A stretch of DNA of 43,792 nucleotides from Mycolicibacterium sp. (GCF_017853185.1 NZ_JAFMJZ010000009.1:1-43792); one strand, 5' to 3'; numbered from the stretch's first letter, positions 8,650-19,151 are shown. The notes: generated by a model from the letters alone, not told the origin. Program-made: numbers and translations.

Positions 8650-9547
8650 CCACGGAGATGCCGCGGGAGGCCAGCCACGACACCGGGTCGGTGGCGTTGC
8701 CGCCGCCGAGCAGCACCGAGAAGTGCAGATGCGGGCCGGTGGAGTTGCCGCGGTTGCCGATCGTCGCGATCTGGTCGCCGGCGAACACCCGCTGGCCGAC
8801 CGAGACGGTCCAGGAGTTGATGTGGCCGTAGCGGGTGACGGTGCCGTCCGGGTGCGTGATCAGCACCCAGGCGCCGTAACCGGAGTTGGTGTAGCCGGCT
8901 TCCTTCACGACGCCGTCAGCGGCGGCGTAGATCGGCGTTCCGACCGGACCCGCCAGGTCGACGCCGTCGTGCAGTGCGCCCCACCGGTAGCCGAAGCCCG
9001 AGGTGAACAGGGCGTGGGTGGGCAGCGCGAACAGCGGACGCTGCAGTCGGGCCTCGCGCTCGGCGCGCTCGGCGGCGTAGGCGACGCCCTTGGCCAGTTC
9101 CTCGTTGTGAACGGCGGCGTTGGCGGCCGGCTTGACCGGGATCACCTCGGCGCCGCGCACGGCGGCGGTAGCGCCGTCCATCGGGGCCTTCTCAGCGGCC
9201 AGCACGGTGCGTGTGGTCGGGACGTCGACGCGGGGGTTGACCATGGTGTACGCGGCGGCGGCAGCGGCGCCGGCGGCCATCGCGGCGATCAGGACGCGTC
9301 CGCGGGCCGCGCTGGTCGGCTGCCGGCGGTGCATCGGGGTACGCGGGAGGACGTCGGTGACCTCGGCGCTGTTGAACATCGGGCGCTCGGCCCGGGGCTT
9401 GATCGGCTTGATCTCCGCGGTCAGCAGGGGAGTGAGGTCTTCGACGTCGCGCATGACATCAAGATCGAGTGAATCACCCGAATCACCAGGAATGCGCGCC
9501 TCCGTGGCGGGGGCTGACCTCAGCTGTGTCAAAACCAAATCCCTCAC
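8633..9547 (-). CDS. M23 family metallopeptidase (Rv0950c-like)
   Basis: TSGFGYRWGALHDGVDLAGPVGTPIYAAADGVV, YGHINSW, GNRGNSTGPHLHFSV; N-terminal TM segment. Confidence 0.94.
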   Translation of the reverse strand: MRDLVLTQLRSAPATEARIPGDSGDSLDLDVMRDVEDLTPLLTAEIKPIKPRAERPMFNSAEVTDVLPRTPMHRRQPTSAARGRVLIAAMAAGAAAAAAYTMVNPRVDVPTTRTVLAAEKAPMDGATAAVRGAEVIPVKPAANAAVHNEELAKGVAYAAERAEREARLQRPLFALPTHALFTSGFGYRWGALHDGVDLAGPVGTPIYAAADGVVKEAGYTNSGYGAWVLITHPDGTVTRYGHINSWTVSVGQRVFAGDQIATIGNRGNSTGPHLHFSVLLGGGNATDPVSWLASRGISVGAYVG

Positions 9548-9633
9548 GTCGTGACCAAAGCGTTATCTAGACCGGAAGAAGGTAACCAAAATGAGACCAA
9601 ATCGGCAACCCGGTCGGGGGAGAGCCGGGGGAT

Positions 9634-9649
9634 TGTGACTTGAATCACC
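9634..9649. promoter_or_regulatory. Candidate CRP/FNR-family site
   Basis: TGTGA-CTTGAA-TCACc in the divergent intergenic between the M23 peptidase and sucC; 9/10 of TGTGA-N6-TCACA. Confidence 0.55.
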
Positions 9650-9751
9650 TACGTTCCGCGAGGTGGGAAGCGACTCACCCTTACTGGCCGGTAATCGTTA
9701 AAGTTCCCTGCGGACCTACAGCGTCAACGAACCCCTACGGACAGCGAGCCC

Positions 9752-10933
9752 ATGGATCTTTACGAATATCAGGCGAAGGAAGTGTTCGCCAAGCACAACG
9801 TTCCCAGCACCCCCGGTCGGGTCACCGAATCCGCGGAGGAGGCCAAGGCGATCGCCGAGGAGATCGGCCGCCCGGTGATGGTGAAGGCGCAGGTCAAGAC
9901 CGGCGGCCGCGGTAAGGCCGGCGGCGTCAAGTACGCCGCCACCCCGGAGGACGCCTACACCCACGCCAAGGCGATTCTCGGCCTGGACATCAAGGGCCAC
10001 GTCGTGAAGAAGTTGCTGGTGGCAGAGGCCAGCGACATCGCCGAGGAGTACTACATCTCCTTCCTGCTCGACCGGGCCAACCGCACCTACCTGGCGATGT
10101 GCTCGGTGGAGGGCGGCATGGAGATCGAGGAAGTGGCCGCAACCAAGCCTGACCGGCTCGCCAAGGTCCCGGTCGACGCCGTCAAGGGTGTCGACCTCGC
10201 CTTCGCCCGTCAGATCGCCGAGAAGGGCCACCTGCCCGCCGAGGTGCTCGACGCCGCCGCAGTCACCATCGCCAAGCTGTGGGACGTCTTCGTGGGTGAG
10301 GACGCCACCCTGGTCGAGGTCAACCCGCTGGTTCGCACCCCGGACGACCGGATCCTGGCACTGGACGGCAAGGTCACCCTGGACGAGAACGCGGGCTTCC
10401 GCCATCCCGACCACGTCCAGTTCGAGGACAAGGAGACCACCGACCCACTCGAGCTCAAGGCCAAGGCGCACGACCTGAACTACGTCAAACTCGACGGCTC
10501 GGTGGGCGTCATCGGTAACGGAGCCGGCCTGGTGATGTCGACGCTCGACGTGGTCGCCTACGCCGGGGAGAACCACGGCGGCGTCAAGCCGGCCAACTTC
10601 CTCGACATCGGCGGCGGCGCCTCGGCCGAGGTGATGGCCGCCGGCCTCGACGTGATCCTCAACGACAAGCAGGTCAAGAGCGTGTTCGTCAACGTCTTCG
10701 GTGGCATCACCTCCTGCGACGCGGTCGCCACCGGAATCGTCAAGGCGCTGCAGATCCTGGGCGCCGAGGCAAACAAGCCTCTCGTTGTGCGTCTCGACGG
10801 CAACAACGTCGAAGAAGGCCGTCGGATCCTCGCCGAGGCCAACCACCCGCTGGTGACCCTGGCCGAGACCATGGACGCCGGCGCTGACAAAGCCGCCGAA
10901 CTCGCTTACGCCGCCGGCGGAAAGGACGCCTGA
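9752..10933 (+). CDS. sucC: Succinyl-CoA synthetase (ADP-forming) subunit beta
   Basis: [65 protein letters not shown]. Confidence 0.98.
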   Translation: MDLYEYQAKEVFAKHNVPSTPGRVTESAEEAKAIAEEIGRPVMVKAQVKTGGRGKAGGVKYAATPEDAYTHAKAILGLDIKGHVVKKLLVAEASDIAEEYYISFLLDRANRTYLAMCSVEGGMEIEEVAATKPDRLAKVPVDAVKGVDLAFARQIAEKGHLPAEVLDAAAVTIAKLWDVFVGEDATLVEVNPLVRTPDDRILALDGKVTLDENAGFRHPDHVQFEDKETTDPLELKAKAHDLNYVKLDGSVGVIGNGAGLVMSTLDVVAYAGENHGGVKPANFLDIGGGASAEVMAAGLDVILNDKQVKSVFVNVFGGITSCDAVATGIVKALQILGAEANKPLVVRLDGNNVEEGRRILAEANHPLVTLAETMDAGADKAAELAYAAGGKDA

Positions 10934-10936
10934 GCC

Positions 10937-11839
10937 ATGTCGATCTTTTTGAACAAGGACTCCAAGGTCATCGTCCAGGGCATCACCGGCGGTGAGGGCA
11001 CCAAGCACACCGCACTGATGCTCAAGGCCGGCACCCAGGTGGTCGGCGGTGTCAACGCGCGCAAGGCCGGCACCACGGTGTCGCACAAGGACGCCAGCGG
11101 CAAGGACATCGAGTTGCCGGTGTTCGGTTCGGTCGCCGAAGCGATGAAGGCCACCGGCGCCGACGTGTCCATCGCGTTCGTGCCCCCGGCGTTCTCCAAG
11201 GACGCCATCATCGAGGCCATCGATGCCGAGATCCCGCTGCTGGTGGTCATCACCGAGGGAATCCCGGTGCAGGACACCGCCTATGCATGGGCCTACAACG
11301 TCGATCACGGCAACAAGACCCGCATCATCGGCCCGAACTGCCCCGGCATCATCACCCCGGGTGAGGCACTGGTCGGCATCACCCCGGCCAGCATCACCGG
11401 CAAGGGCCCGATCGGTCTGGTGTCCAAGTCCGGAACGCTGACCTACCAGATGATGTACGAGTTGCGCGATTTCGGTTTCTCGACCGCGATCGGCATCGGC
11501 GGCGACCCGGTGATCGGGACCACCCACATCGACGCCATCGCGGCGTTCGAGAAGGATCCCGAGACCAAGCTGATCGTGATGATCGGCGAGATCGGCGGCG
11601 ACGCCGAGGAGCGGGCCGCCGACTACATCAAGGCCAACGTGACCAAGCCGGTCGTCGGCTACGTGGCGGGCTTCACCGCTCCGGAGGGCAAGACCATGGG
11701 CCATGCCGGCGCCATCGTGTCGGGCTCCTCGGGCACCGCCGCCGCCAAGCAGGAGGCGCTGGAAGCAGCCGGGGTGAAGGTCGGCAAGACGCCGTCCGCC
11801 ACCGCCGCGCTGGCACGGGAGATCCTCAAGAGCCTGTGA
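10937..11839 (+). CDS. sucD: Succinyl-CoA synthetase subunit alpha
   Basis: [68 protein letters not shown]. Confidence 0.98.
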   Translation: MSIFLNKDSKVIVQGITGGEGTKHTALMLKAGTQVVGGVNARKAGTTVSHKDASGKDIELPVFGSVAEAMKATGADVSIAFVPPAFSKDAIIEAIDAEIPLLVVITEGIPVQDTAYAWAYNVDHGNKTRIIGPNCPGIITPGEALVGITPASITGKGPIGLVSKSGTLTYQMMYELRDFGFSTAIGIGGDPVIGTTHIDAIAAFEKDPETKLIVMIGEIGGDAEERAADYIKANVTKPVVGYVAGFTAPEGKTMGHAGAIVSGSSGTAAAKQEALEAAGVKVGKTPSATAALAREILKSL

Positions 11840-13371
11840 CGGCCGTCGACCCGCGCACTCCGGTCCTGGTCGGCGTCGGCCAGTTCACCGAGCGTCGGGA
11901 CGATGCCGGCTACCGCGGCATGTCCTCGGTCGAATTGGCGACCGAGGCTGCCGCGGCGGCACTGGCTGACACCGGGGTCGATCCCGCCGCGATGGCGGCC
12001 GTCATCGACACCGTGGTGGGAATCCGGCAGTTCGAGATCAGCGGCCGCGGGATGGCGCCGCTGGGACACTCCACCAACTACCCGCGGTCGGTGGCCCGGC
12101 GGCTCGGCGCCGAGCCGGCCCGCGCGGTGCTGGAACCCATTGGCGGACAGGGGCCGCAGCACGTCGTCACCGAGTTCGGCGCGGCGATCGCGGCCGGGGC
12201 CGCCGACGCGGTGCTGGTGATCGGATCGGAGAACGGGTCGACGCTGCGCTCGTTCGGCAACGCCGGGGCGGGCGACAAGCCTGATCACTCCGAGACCGTC
12301 GAGGGTCAGCTCGAGGATCGTGGCTACGGCTACGAGGGACTGTTCGACGAGTACACGGTGGCGCACGGTCTGGTGGGTGCGCCGGCCCAGTACGGCCTGT
12401 TGGAGAACGCCCGTCGCGGACGGGTGGGCTTGAGCGCCGCCGACTACCGGCGCGCGATGGGCGAGCTGTTCGCCCCGTTCACCCGAGTCGCTGCGGCGAA
12501 CCCGTTCTCGTCGTCCCCGGCCGAGCGCAGTGTCTCCGAACTGATCACCGTCACCGATGACAACCGGATGATCTGCGATCCGTACCCGCGACTGCTGGTG
12601 GCGCGCGATCAGGTCAACCAGGGCGCGGCGGCGGTGCTGATGTCGGTGGAGGCGGCCCGCCGTCTCGGCGTGCCGCAGGAGAAGTGGGTGTACCTGCGCG
12701 GGCACGCGGATCTGGTGGACCAGCCACTGCTGGACCGGGAGGACCTGACCTACAACTCGGCCTCGGTGCTGGCCGTGCGGGAGGCGCTCGCGGTGGCCGG
12801 CGTCGGCGTCGACGACATCGCCGCCTTCGACCTCTACAGCTGCTTTCCGGTCCCGGTGTTCAACTTCTGCGACGGTATGGGTCTGGCCACCGACGATCCG
12901 CGCGGGCTGACACTCACCGGCGGCCTGCCGTACTTCGGCGGCCCCGGAAACAGCTACTCATTGCACGCGATCGCCGAGGTGGTGACCCGGATGCGTTCCG
13001 CCCCAGGAGAATTCGGCCTGGTCGCGGCCAACGGTGGGATCATGAGCAAGTATTCAGTGGGCGTCTACTCGACCGCCCCGGCGCCGTGGAAGCCGGACGG
13101 AAGTGATCTGCTGCGCCGGCAGGTCGCGGACCGGCCGGCAGTGCCGGTGTCGATCAAGGCCGACGGTGACGCCGTCATCGAGACCTACACCGTGCGGTAC
13201 GACTGGCCGGTGCGCACCGGGATCATCATCGGACGACTGGACGACACCAGCCGGTTCCTGGCGCTGACCGAGGATGCCGGGTTGGTTGAGTTGCTGACAG
13301 ACGGGGAACCGCTGGGCGCACGCATCAGGGTTCGGGCGGGAGAGAAGAACAATCGGGCGTCGTTGGTCTGA
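11836..13371 (+). CDS. Thiolase-superfamily protein (SCP2-thiolase/TLP-like) lacking the usual nucleophilic Cys
   Basis: GTG start overlaps sucD stop (GTGA). [45 protein letters not shown]; nucleophile position reads EPIGGQGPQ. Confidence 0.82.
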   Translation: MTAVDPRTPVLVGVGQFTERRDDAGYRGMSSVELATEAAAAALADTGVDPAAMAAVIDTVVGIRQFEISGRGMAPLGHSTNYPRSVARRLGAEPARAVLEPIGGQGPQHVVTEFGAAIAAGAADAVLVIGSENGSTLRSFGNAGAGDKPDHSETVEGQLEDRGYGYEGLFDEYTVAHGLVGAPAQYGLLENARRGRVGLSAADYRRAMGELFAPFTRVAAANPFSSSPAERSVSELITVTDDNRMICDPYPRLLVARDQVNQGAAAVLMSVEAARRLGVPQEKWVYLRGHADLVDQPLLDREDLTYNSASVLAVREALAVAGVGVDDIAAFDLYSCFPVPVFNFCDGMGLATDDPRGLTLTGGLPYFGGPGNSYSLHAIAEVVTRMRSAPGEFGLVAANGGIMSKYSVGVYSTAPAPWKPDGSDLLRRQVADRPAVPVSIKADGDAVIETYTVRYDWPVRTGIIIGRLDDTSRFLALTEDAGLVELLTDGEPLGARIRVRAGEKNNRASLV

Positions 13372-13373
13372 AT

Positions 13374-14663
13374 CTAGAAGCCTGACGCCAGGGCGCCGGT
13401 GAACTCGGTGCAGAACCAGTCCACGTCCGAAGACGAGAACACCAGCGGCGGACGAACTTTCAGCACATTGCCGTGCGTGCCGCAGACCGAGATCAGCACC
13501 CGCCGTTCCCGCATCGCGTTGACCAACGCCTTCGCCCCGGCCCGGTCGGGGCCGCCGTCCTCGGTCAGCACCTCCACGCCGACGTAGAGGCCGGAGCCGC
13601 GGACCTCACCGATACGTGGATGGTTCAGGACGCTGAGTTCGTCTCGCAATCCGCCGCCCACCTCGGCGGCGTTGGCCATCAATTCCTCGTCTTCGATCAC
13701 GTCGAGCACTGCCGCGGCGGCAGCCATCGCGACCGGGTTTCCGCCGAAGGTGTTGAAGTAGGGCACTTCGGTGGCGAAGGCCTCCAGCACCTCGGCCCTG
13801 GCCGCCATCGCCGCGATGGGCAGGCCATTGCCCATCGGCTTGCCCATGGTGACGATGTCCGGAACCACGCCGTGCCGGCTGAATCCCCACATCGAGTCAC
13901 CGGTGCGGGTGAATCCGGGCTGCACCTCGTCAGCGATGAACACACCGCCCGCGCGGCGAACCAACTCCACCACGGGACCGAGCAGTGCCGGGTCCGGATA
14001 GATGCCGTCGGAGGAGAAGATGGTGTCGACGATCAGCGTGCTGACGCCGATCCCGGCGGATTGCAGGTCCTCGACGGCGGCGGCGACGTCTGCGATGAAC
14101 CGGGTGGGGTCTTCGGGTGCGGGTACCGTGCGAACGTGCGGGCCGGTGGCGGCCGGGCCGCCGATCGACGGTGAGATCGCGGTCACCGCAGCGGTATTGC
14201 CGTGGTACGCGTCCGCGGTGATGATCACGCCCCTGTTGCCGGTGTGCATCTCGGCCACCCGCAACGCGAGGTCGTTGACCTCTGAGCCGGTGCAGGCGTA
14301 CATCACCCGGTTCACCGCCTCGGGCATGGTCGCCAGTAACCGCTCGCTGTAGTCGACGATCCCGTCATGCAGATACCGGGTGTGGGTGTTCAGCGTCGCG
14401 AGTTGCCGGCTGGCGGCTTCGACGACGTGTGGATGACAGTGACCCACGCTGGCGACGTTGTTGTAGGCGTCCAGATAGCAGGCGCCGTCGGCGTCGTAGA
14501 GCCTCGTTCCCAGGCCGCGAACCAGGTGCACGGGCCGGTCGTAGAACAGCCGGTAGGACGGCCCGAGCACGCGGTCGCGGGCCGCGATCAACTTCCCGGT
14601 GGCGGGATCCACCGGATGGTCGGGGGAGTAGCTGTTGGAATCCATGATGTTCGAGAAACTCAC
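13374..14663 (-). CDS. Class-III PLP aminotransferase family, AGXT2L/phospho-lyase-like subgroup
   Basis: SVGHCHPHVVEAASRQLATLNTHTRYLHDGIVDYSERL, TGSEVNDLALR, FIADEVQPGFTRTG, TMGKPMGNG; GTG start at 14663 preceded by AGGAGG. Frame is open to 14822. Confidence 0.88.
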   Translation of the reverse strand: MSFSNIMDSNSYSPDHPVDPATGKLIAARDRVLGPSYRLFYDRPVHLVRGLGTRLYDADGACYLDAYNNVASVGHCHPHVVEAASRQLATLNTHTRYLHDGIVDYSERLLATMPEAVNRVMYACTGSEVNDLALRVAEMHTGNRGVIITADAYHGNTAAVTAISPSIGGPAATGPHVRTVPAPEDPTRFIADVAAAVEDLQSAGIGVSTLIVDTIFSSDGIYPDPALLGPVVELVRRAGGVFIADEVQPGFTRTGDSMWGFSRHGVVPDIVTMGKPMGNGLPIAAMAARAEVLEAFATEVPYFNTFGGNPVAMAAAAAVLDVIEDEELMANAAEVGGGLRDELSVLNHPRIGEVRGSGLYVGVEVLTEDGGPDRAGAKALVNAMRERRVLISVCGTHGNVLKVRPPLVFSSSDVDWFCTEFTGALASGF

Positions 14664-14701
14664 AGCACTACCCCTCCTGGATGATCGCGGCCCGACGAAC
14701 G

Positions 14702-16234
14702 TCAGCGTTCGTGAGCCTCTTCGAGAACGATCCGGCCCAGCTCCGAATACCGTTGCGGCGACTTGTACTTCAGCACGATCGCCAGGATGATGCCGCCGCC
14801 ACCGACGACTCCCACCACCCACGGAATCGAGGCGAAGATCCAGTCGCTGGCCGCTGTACCGGCCGCGAACTCGGCGTTCTTGCCGAGCAGATAGATCACG
14901 TAGAGCATGCCGATGCCGCCCAGCAGTGGCGCCAGGAAGGTGCGAAACCAGTTTGCCGTCTCCGGATGCTCCTTGAGCACATGAAAGTAGGAGATCACCG
15001 AGAACGCCGTCAGCGCCTGCACGATCATGATCGCGGTGGTACCCAGAAGTGCCATCAGCCCGTAGAGACCGGTGTAAGGGTCACGTCCGGTGAAGTCGAA
15101 GAACAGCACGATCACGGTGGCGATAACGGTCTGAACGAATCCCGCGATGTGCGGCGAGCCGTGCAGCGAGTGGGTGGCGCCGAGGGTCTTGCGCATTCCG
15201 GGGATGACGTTCTCGCGGCCGATCGCATAGATGTAGCGGGCGGCGCAGTTGTGAAATGCCATGCCACAGGCGAACGATCCGGTCATCAGCAGGATCCGGA
15301 ACATGTCGACCGCCCAGGTTCCGAGGTTCTCGCCGACCGGGCCGAAGAAGATGTCGCCGGCAGTGGCCGAATCCTGGGCCAGTGCCACCGCCTTCGTCGG
15401 GCCGGTGCCGACGATCGCCATCCAGGAGATGAAGATGTAGAAGACGCCGATTCCGATGACCGAACTGATGACCGCGATCGGGATGATCTTCTTGGGGTTC
15501 TTCGACTCCTCGCCGTACATCGCCGCGGACTCGAAGCCCACCCAGGACCAGAAGGCGAAGAACAGTCCGACGCCGGCCGACCCGGCGACCGCCAGTGCGC
15601 TGCCGTCGGGACCGGGGACGCTGCCGGAGAGATTGTGGAATGCGTTGAGCGGGTTGAGTGAACCGAGCGACCAACCCTCCGGACCGCCGCCGGAGAACAG
15701 CACCGAGAAGGCCATCAGGGCGAGCATGAGGATCTCGGTGACCAGGAAGACACCGAGCACCTTCGCGGCCAGATTGACGTCGAAGTAGGTCAGGACCGCA
15801 TTGACGGCCAGCATGCCGAGGGCGAAGACGATCCACGGGACGTCGAGTCCGAACAGCGACTTGAACAAGTCGTTGCCGAAGAACGCGAAGATCCCGATGA
15901 TCGACGCTTCGAACACGATGTAGGCCAACGCCGTCAGGAAGCCGGCACCTAGACCGATGACCCGGCCGAGGCCGTGCGAGATGTAGCCGTAGAACGCCCC
16001 GGTGGCGGTGATGTGCCTGCTCATCGCCGCGTAACCGATTGAGAACAGCGTCAGCACGATGGTGGCGACGAAGTAGCCGGCCGGGGCGTACGCGCCGTTG
16101 CCGAATCCGACGGCGATCGGCACGTTGCCGACCATGGCGGTGATCGGTGCGGCGGTGGCGACCGCCATGAACAGGACGCCGAGCAGGCCGACGGCATTGG
16201 GTTTGAGGCGTTGGACGGTGTTTGTCTCGCTCAT
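14702..16234 (-). CDS. APC family amino acid/amine permease
   Basis: MSETNTVQRLKPNAVGLLGVLFMAVATAAPITAMVGNVPIAVGFGNG with about 12 hydrophobic segments. Confidence 0.92.
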   Translation of the reverse strand: MSETNTVQRLKPNAVGLLGVLFMAVATAAPITAMVGNVPIAVGFGNGAYAPAGYFVATIVLTLFSIGYAAMSRHITATGAFYGYISHGLGRVIGLGAGFLTALAYIVFEASIIGIFAFFGNDLFKSLFGLDVPWIVFALGMLAVNAVLTYFDVNLAAKVLGVFLVTEILMLALMAFSVLFSGGGPEGWSLGSLNPLNAFHNLSGSVPGPDGSALAVAGSAGVGLFFAFWSWVGFESAAMYGEESKNPKKIIPIAVISSVIGIGVFYIFISWMAIVGTGPTKAVALAQDSATAGDIFFGPVGENLGTWAVDMFRILLMTGSFACGMAFHNCAARYIYAIGRENVIPGMRKTLGATHSLHGSPHIAGFVQTVIATVIVLFFDFTGRDPYTGLYGLMALLGTTAIMIVQALTAFSVISYFHVLKEHPETANWFRTFLAPLLGGIGMLYVIYLLGKNAEFAAGTAASDWIFASIPWVVGVVGGGGIILAIVLKYKSPQRYSELGRIVLEEAHER

Positions 16235-16485
16235 CTGTCTTCCAATCTCACGAGCGCTGAGGGGAGGTGTCGTATTTGGTCTGGTTTGGGCCGATACGAG
16301 TCTTCGCGCGAATGCGATGCCGATGTCGATGACGGGTCGAACGCCGCCATTGTTACCTCACCCGGCCATGCCTTTCAACTGGAATGATGAAAATTCTCGC
16401 CGACTGTTTCGGTCCTGTTTCCGACGCGCACCGCGGCGTAACACTGCCGTGAAGATTTGCGTTTTGGTCTGCCCGATCGGGCGGT

Positions 16486-17532
16486 ATGGCCCACAATCGG
16501 TCCATGCCGGGTCTGCCGCCGAACCACGAGTTGTTCGCCCGCGCCGCACTGCCCGCCTACGGCCGGGCCGAAGACGCCGAACTGCGCCTGTTGAGCCTCT
16601 CCGAGAACGCCACCTACCTCGCCACCGGAGGGAATCCAGCCGGCGGGGATCCGCTGGTGCTGCGGGTGCACCGGCCCGGCTATCACTCGCTGGCGGCGAT
16701 CCACTCGGAGTTGGCCTGGATGAAGGCGTTGCGCAGCGAGACCGCCGTCGCCACCCCCGAACTCGTCGCGGCCACTGACGGCACCGACGTGGTGGCGGCC
16801 GACGTCGATGGTGAAGTGCTGCACGTCGATGCGGTGAGTTTCGTTCCCGGTTGCACCGCCGAAGAGGATCCGGACGCAGTGGGATTCGACGAACTCGGCC
16901 GGATCACCGCGGTGATGCATCGGCACTCCCGCACCTGGACCCCACCGGGGGACTTCACCCGGTTCAGCTGGGACCTCGACACCATCCTCGGGCGGGAGGC
17001 GCGGTGGGGCGACTGGCGACTGGCTCCCGGGCTCGGTGAACAGGACCGATCCTGGATTCAGCGCGCTTCCGACGACATCACCACCCGCCTGATCGAATTC
17101 GGCTGCGCCCCCGATCGTTTCGGCCTGATTCACGCGGATCTCCGATTGGCCAATCTGATGGTCGATCCGGCTGATCCCGCCGCAGGCATCACGGTGATCG
17201 ACTTCGACGACTGCGGCTGGTCCTGGTACCTCGCCGATCTCGGAGCAGCGGTGTCCTTCATCGAGGACACCCCGACCGGGGAGCGGATCATCGCCGACTG
17301 GCTTCGTGGCTATTTCCAGGTCGAATCCATCCCGGCCGAGGACCTCATGCTCATCCCGTCCTTCGTGATGATGCGCCGCATCATGCTGACCGCCTGGATC
17401 GCGTCGCACCACGACGCCGACTCGGCGTTGGGAGTCGGCGCGGACTTCGCGCCGAACACCGCCCGACTGGCCGAACGGTATCTGACGGACCGCACCTGGC
17501 TGCACGACTCGATCTTCGGCTTTCGCGTCTAG
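16486..17532 (+). CDS. APH/choline-kinase-type phosphotransferase
   Basis: [15 protein letters not shown]...[22 protein letters not shown] (APH HxD...N and DFD motifs). Alternative start at 16504. Confidence 0.88.
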   Translation: MAHNRSMPGLPPNHELFARAALPAYGRAEDAELRLLSLSENATYLATGGNPAGGDPLVLRVHRPGYHSLAAIHSELAWMKALRSETAVATPELVAATDGTDVVAADVDGEVLHVDAVSFVPGCTAEEDPDAVGFDELGRITAVMHRHSRTWTPPGDFTRFSWDLDTILGREARWGDWRLAPGLGEQDRSWIQRASDDITTRLIEFGCAPDRFGLIHADLRLANLMVDPADPAAGITVIDFDDCGWSWYLADLGAAVSFIEDTPTGERIIADWLRGYFQVESIPAEDLMLIPSFVMMRRIMLTAWIASHHDADSALGVGADFAPNTARLAERYLTDRTWLHDSIFGFRV

Positions 17533-17558
17533 AACAGCTGCGGCAGAAAGGGACTCAC

Positions 17559-18329
17559 TTGTTCGATCTTCGCTCCGCCTCAGTCCTGGTGACCGGCGGC
17601 ACCAAGGGAATCGGCCGCGGCATCGCCGGTGTCTTCGCCCGGGCCGGCGCCGATGTGGCGATCGCCGCACGCTCCGACGTCGGCGATGCGGTCGCTGATC
17701 TCGATGCGCTCGGATCCGGCCGCGTGATCGGTGTCCGGGCCGATGTGCGTGATCCGGCGTCCTGCGCTGCGATGGCGAAGGACGTCGTCGACTCGTTCGG
17801 CGGTATCGACGTGGTCTGCGCCAATGCCGGCATCTTCCCGGAGGCGCCACTGGACGCCATGACCCCGGAGCAGCTGGCCGAGGTGCTGGACGTCAATGTC
17901 AAGGGCAACATCTTCACCGTGCAGGCCTGTCTGCCCGCATTGACCGCGTCCGGACGGGGCCGGGTGATCCTGACCTCGTCGATCACCGGACCGATCACCG
18001 GCTTTCCGGGGTGGTCACATTACGGCGCCTCCAAGGCGGCGCAGTTGGGCTTCATGCGCACGGCTGCAATCGAACTCGCGCCGCGCGGCATCACCGTCAA
18101 CGCGATCATGCCCGGCAACATCTTCACCGAGGGCCTGGCCGATCTCGGTGAGGACTACCTCGCCGGGATGACTCGCGCGATTCCGGCCGGCACCCTGGGC
18201 AAGCCGGAGGACATCGGTCACCTCGCCGCCTTCCTGGCGACCGTGGAGGCCGGTTACATCACCGGGCAGGCCATCGCCGTCGACGGCGGTCAGGTGCTAC
18301 CGGAGTCGCCGGATGCGGTGATGCGCTGA
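17559..18329 (+). CDS. SDR family oxidoreductase (FabG-like)
   Basis: [25 protein letters not shown] (TGxxxGIG), [28 protein letters not shown] (S-Y-K), [12 protein letters not shown]. Confidence 0.94.
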   Translation: MFDLRSASVLVTGGTKGIGRGIAGVFARAGADVAIAARSDVGDAVADLDALGSGRVIGVRADVRDPASCAAMAKDVVDSFGGIDVVCANAGIFPEAPLDAMTPEQLAEVLDVNVKGNIFTVQACLPALTASGRGRVILTSSITGPITGFPGWSHYGASKAAQLGFMRTAAIELAPRGITVNAIMPGNIFTEGLADLGEDYLAGMTRAIPAGTLGKPEDIGHLAAFLATVEAGYITGQAIAVDGGQVLPESPDAVMR

Positions 18330-18352
18330 ATCGAGGTGATGCGCTGAATCGA
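18317..18352 (+). repeat. Perfect 18-bp tandem duplication across the SDR stop codon
   Basis: GGTGATGCGCTGAATCGA x2; second copy carries an in-frame second stop. Confidence 0.97.
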
Positions 18353-18362
18353 AAGGAGTGCG

Positions 18363-19148
18363 GTGGAGGAGTCAGCGGGGGGAGCGGTCGCCGAGGACGT
18401 CCGTCGGCGAATCCTGTCGATGCTGGCCCAGGGGACGTTGCGTCCGGGTTCGCGGCTGGGCACCGAACGTGAGATGGCCGAACGCTTCTCGGTGTCGCGC
18501 GCCACATTGCGCAGTGCGCTGGTGCCGTTGAGCCGGGCCGGACTTCTTGAACGTCGGACCGGACGAAACGGCGGGACCTTCGTGCGGGCCGACATGGTGC
18601 AACGCAACGCCGCCGAATTGGAGAGTCTTCCGGCCAGGCTTCGCAGCGGGGGCCACACCAGCGCCACCCGGGTATTGGGCACCGACCGTCGAATCGCACT
18701 GCCGACGGAGGCCGCGGCGCTGGAGATCGGTTCGGAAGCAGAGATTTTCGCCATTCGCAGGTTGCGACTGGCCGACGGTGTGCCGTTGTCGGTCGACCTC
18801 TCCTGCTTCAGCGCCGAACTGGTGCCGGATCTTCTGGAGCAGCCACTCGGCGGTTCTCTCTACGAGCTGCTCACGGTCCGCTTCGGACTGGTTCCGACCA
18901 CCTCGACCGAGACCATCGAGGTGGTCAGCGCCAGCCCCCGGGAAGCGGAATGGTTGGGCATCTCCAACCGGCAGCCGTTGCTGGCGGTCACCCGGGTGAC
19001 CCACGACGCCGGCGGACGCCCCTTCGAATACGCCTACGACCTGTTCCGTGCCGACCGGGTGCGGTTGACCGCGACCACCTCGGTGGTGACCTCGCGGGAG
19101 CGGGTCGGCACCGACGGCAGGGTGGAGCGATCGGTCAGCAGCGCCTGA
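18363..19148 (+). CDS. GntR family transcriptional regulator with UTRA domain
   Basis: HTH RRRILSMLAQGTLRPGSRLGTEREMAERFSVSRATLRSALVPL; C-terminal UTRA-type VLGTDRRIALPTEAAALEIGSEAEIFAIRRLRLADGVPLS. AAGGAG RBS. Confidence 0.93.
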   Translation: MEESAGGAVAEDVRRRILSMLAQGTLRPGSRLGTEREMAERFSVSRATLRSALVPLSRAGLLERRTGRNGGTFVRADMVQRNAAELESLPARLRSGGHTSATRVLGTDRRIALPTEAAALEIGSEAEIFAIRRLRLADGVPLSVDLSCFSAELVPDLLEQPLGGSLYELLTVRFGLVPTTSTETIEVVSASPREAEWLGISNRQPLLAVTRVTHDAGGRPFEYAYDLFRADRVRLTATTSVVTSRERVGTDGRVERSVSSA

Positions 19149-19151
19149 GAC

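Noticed and set aside
9550-9751. Riboswitch in the sucC/M23 intergenic
   Set aside because: No recognisable consensus; palindromes are better read as protein-binding sites.
9716-11704. 662-aa minus ORF antisense to sucCD
   Set aside because: Low-complexity His/Gly/Asp composition, no recognisable domain; mirror-frame artefact of high-GC coding DNA.
16375-17850. 491-aa minus ORF antisense to the kinase gene
   Set aside because: Arg-rich mirror-frame composition; the plus-strand APH and SDR genes explain the sequence.
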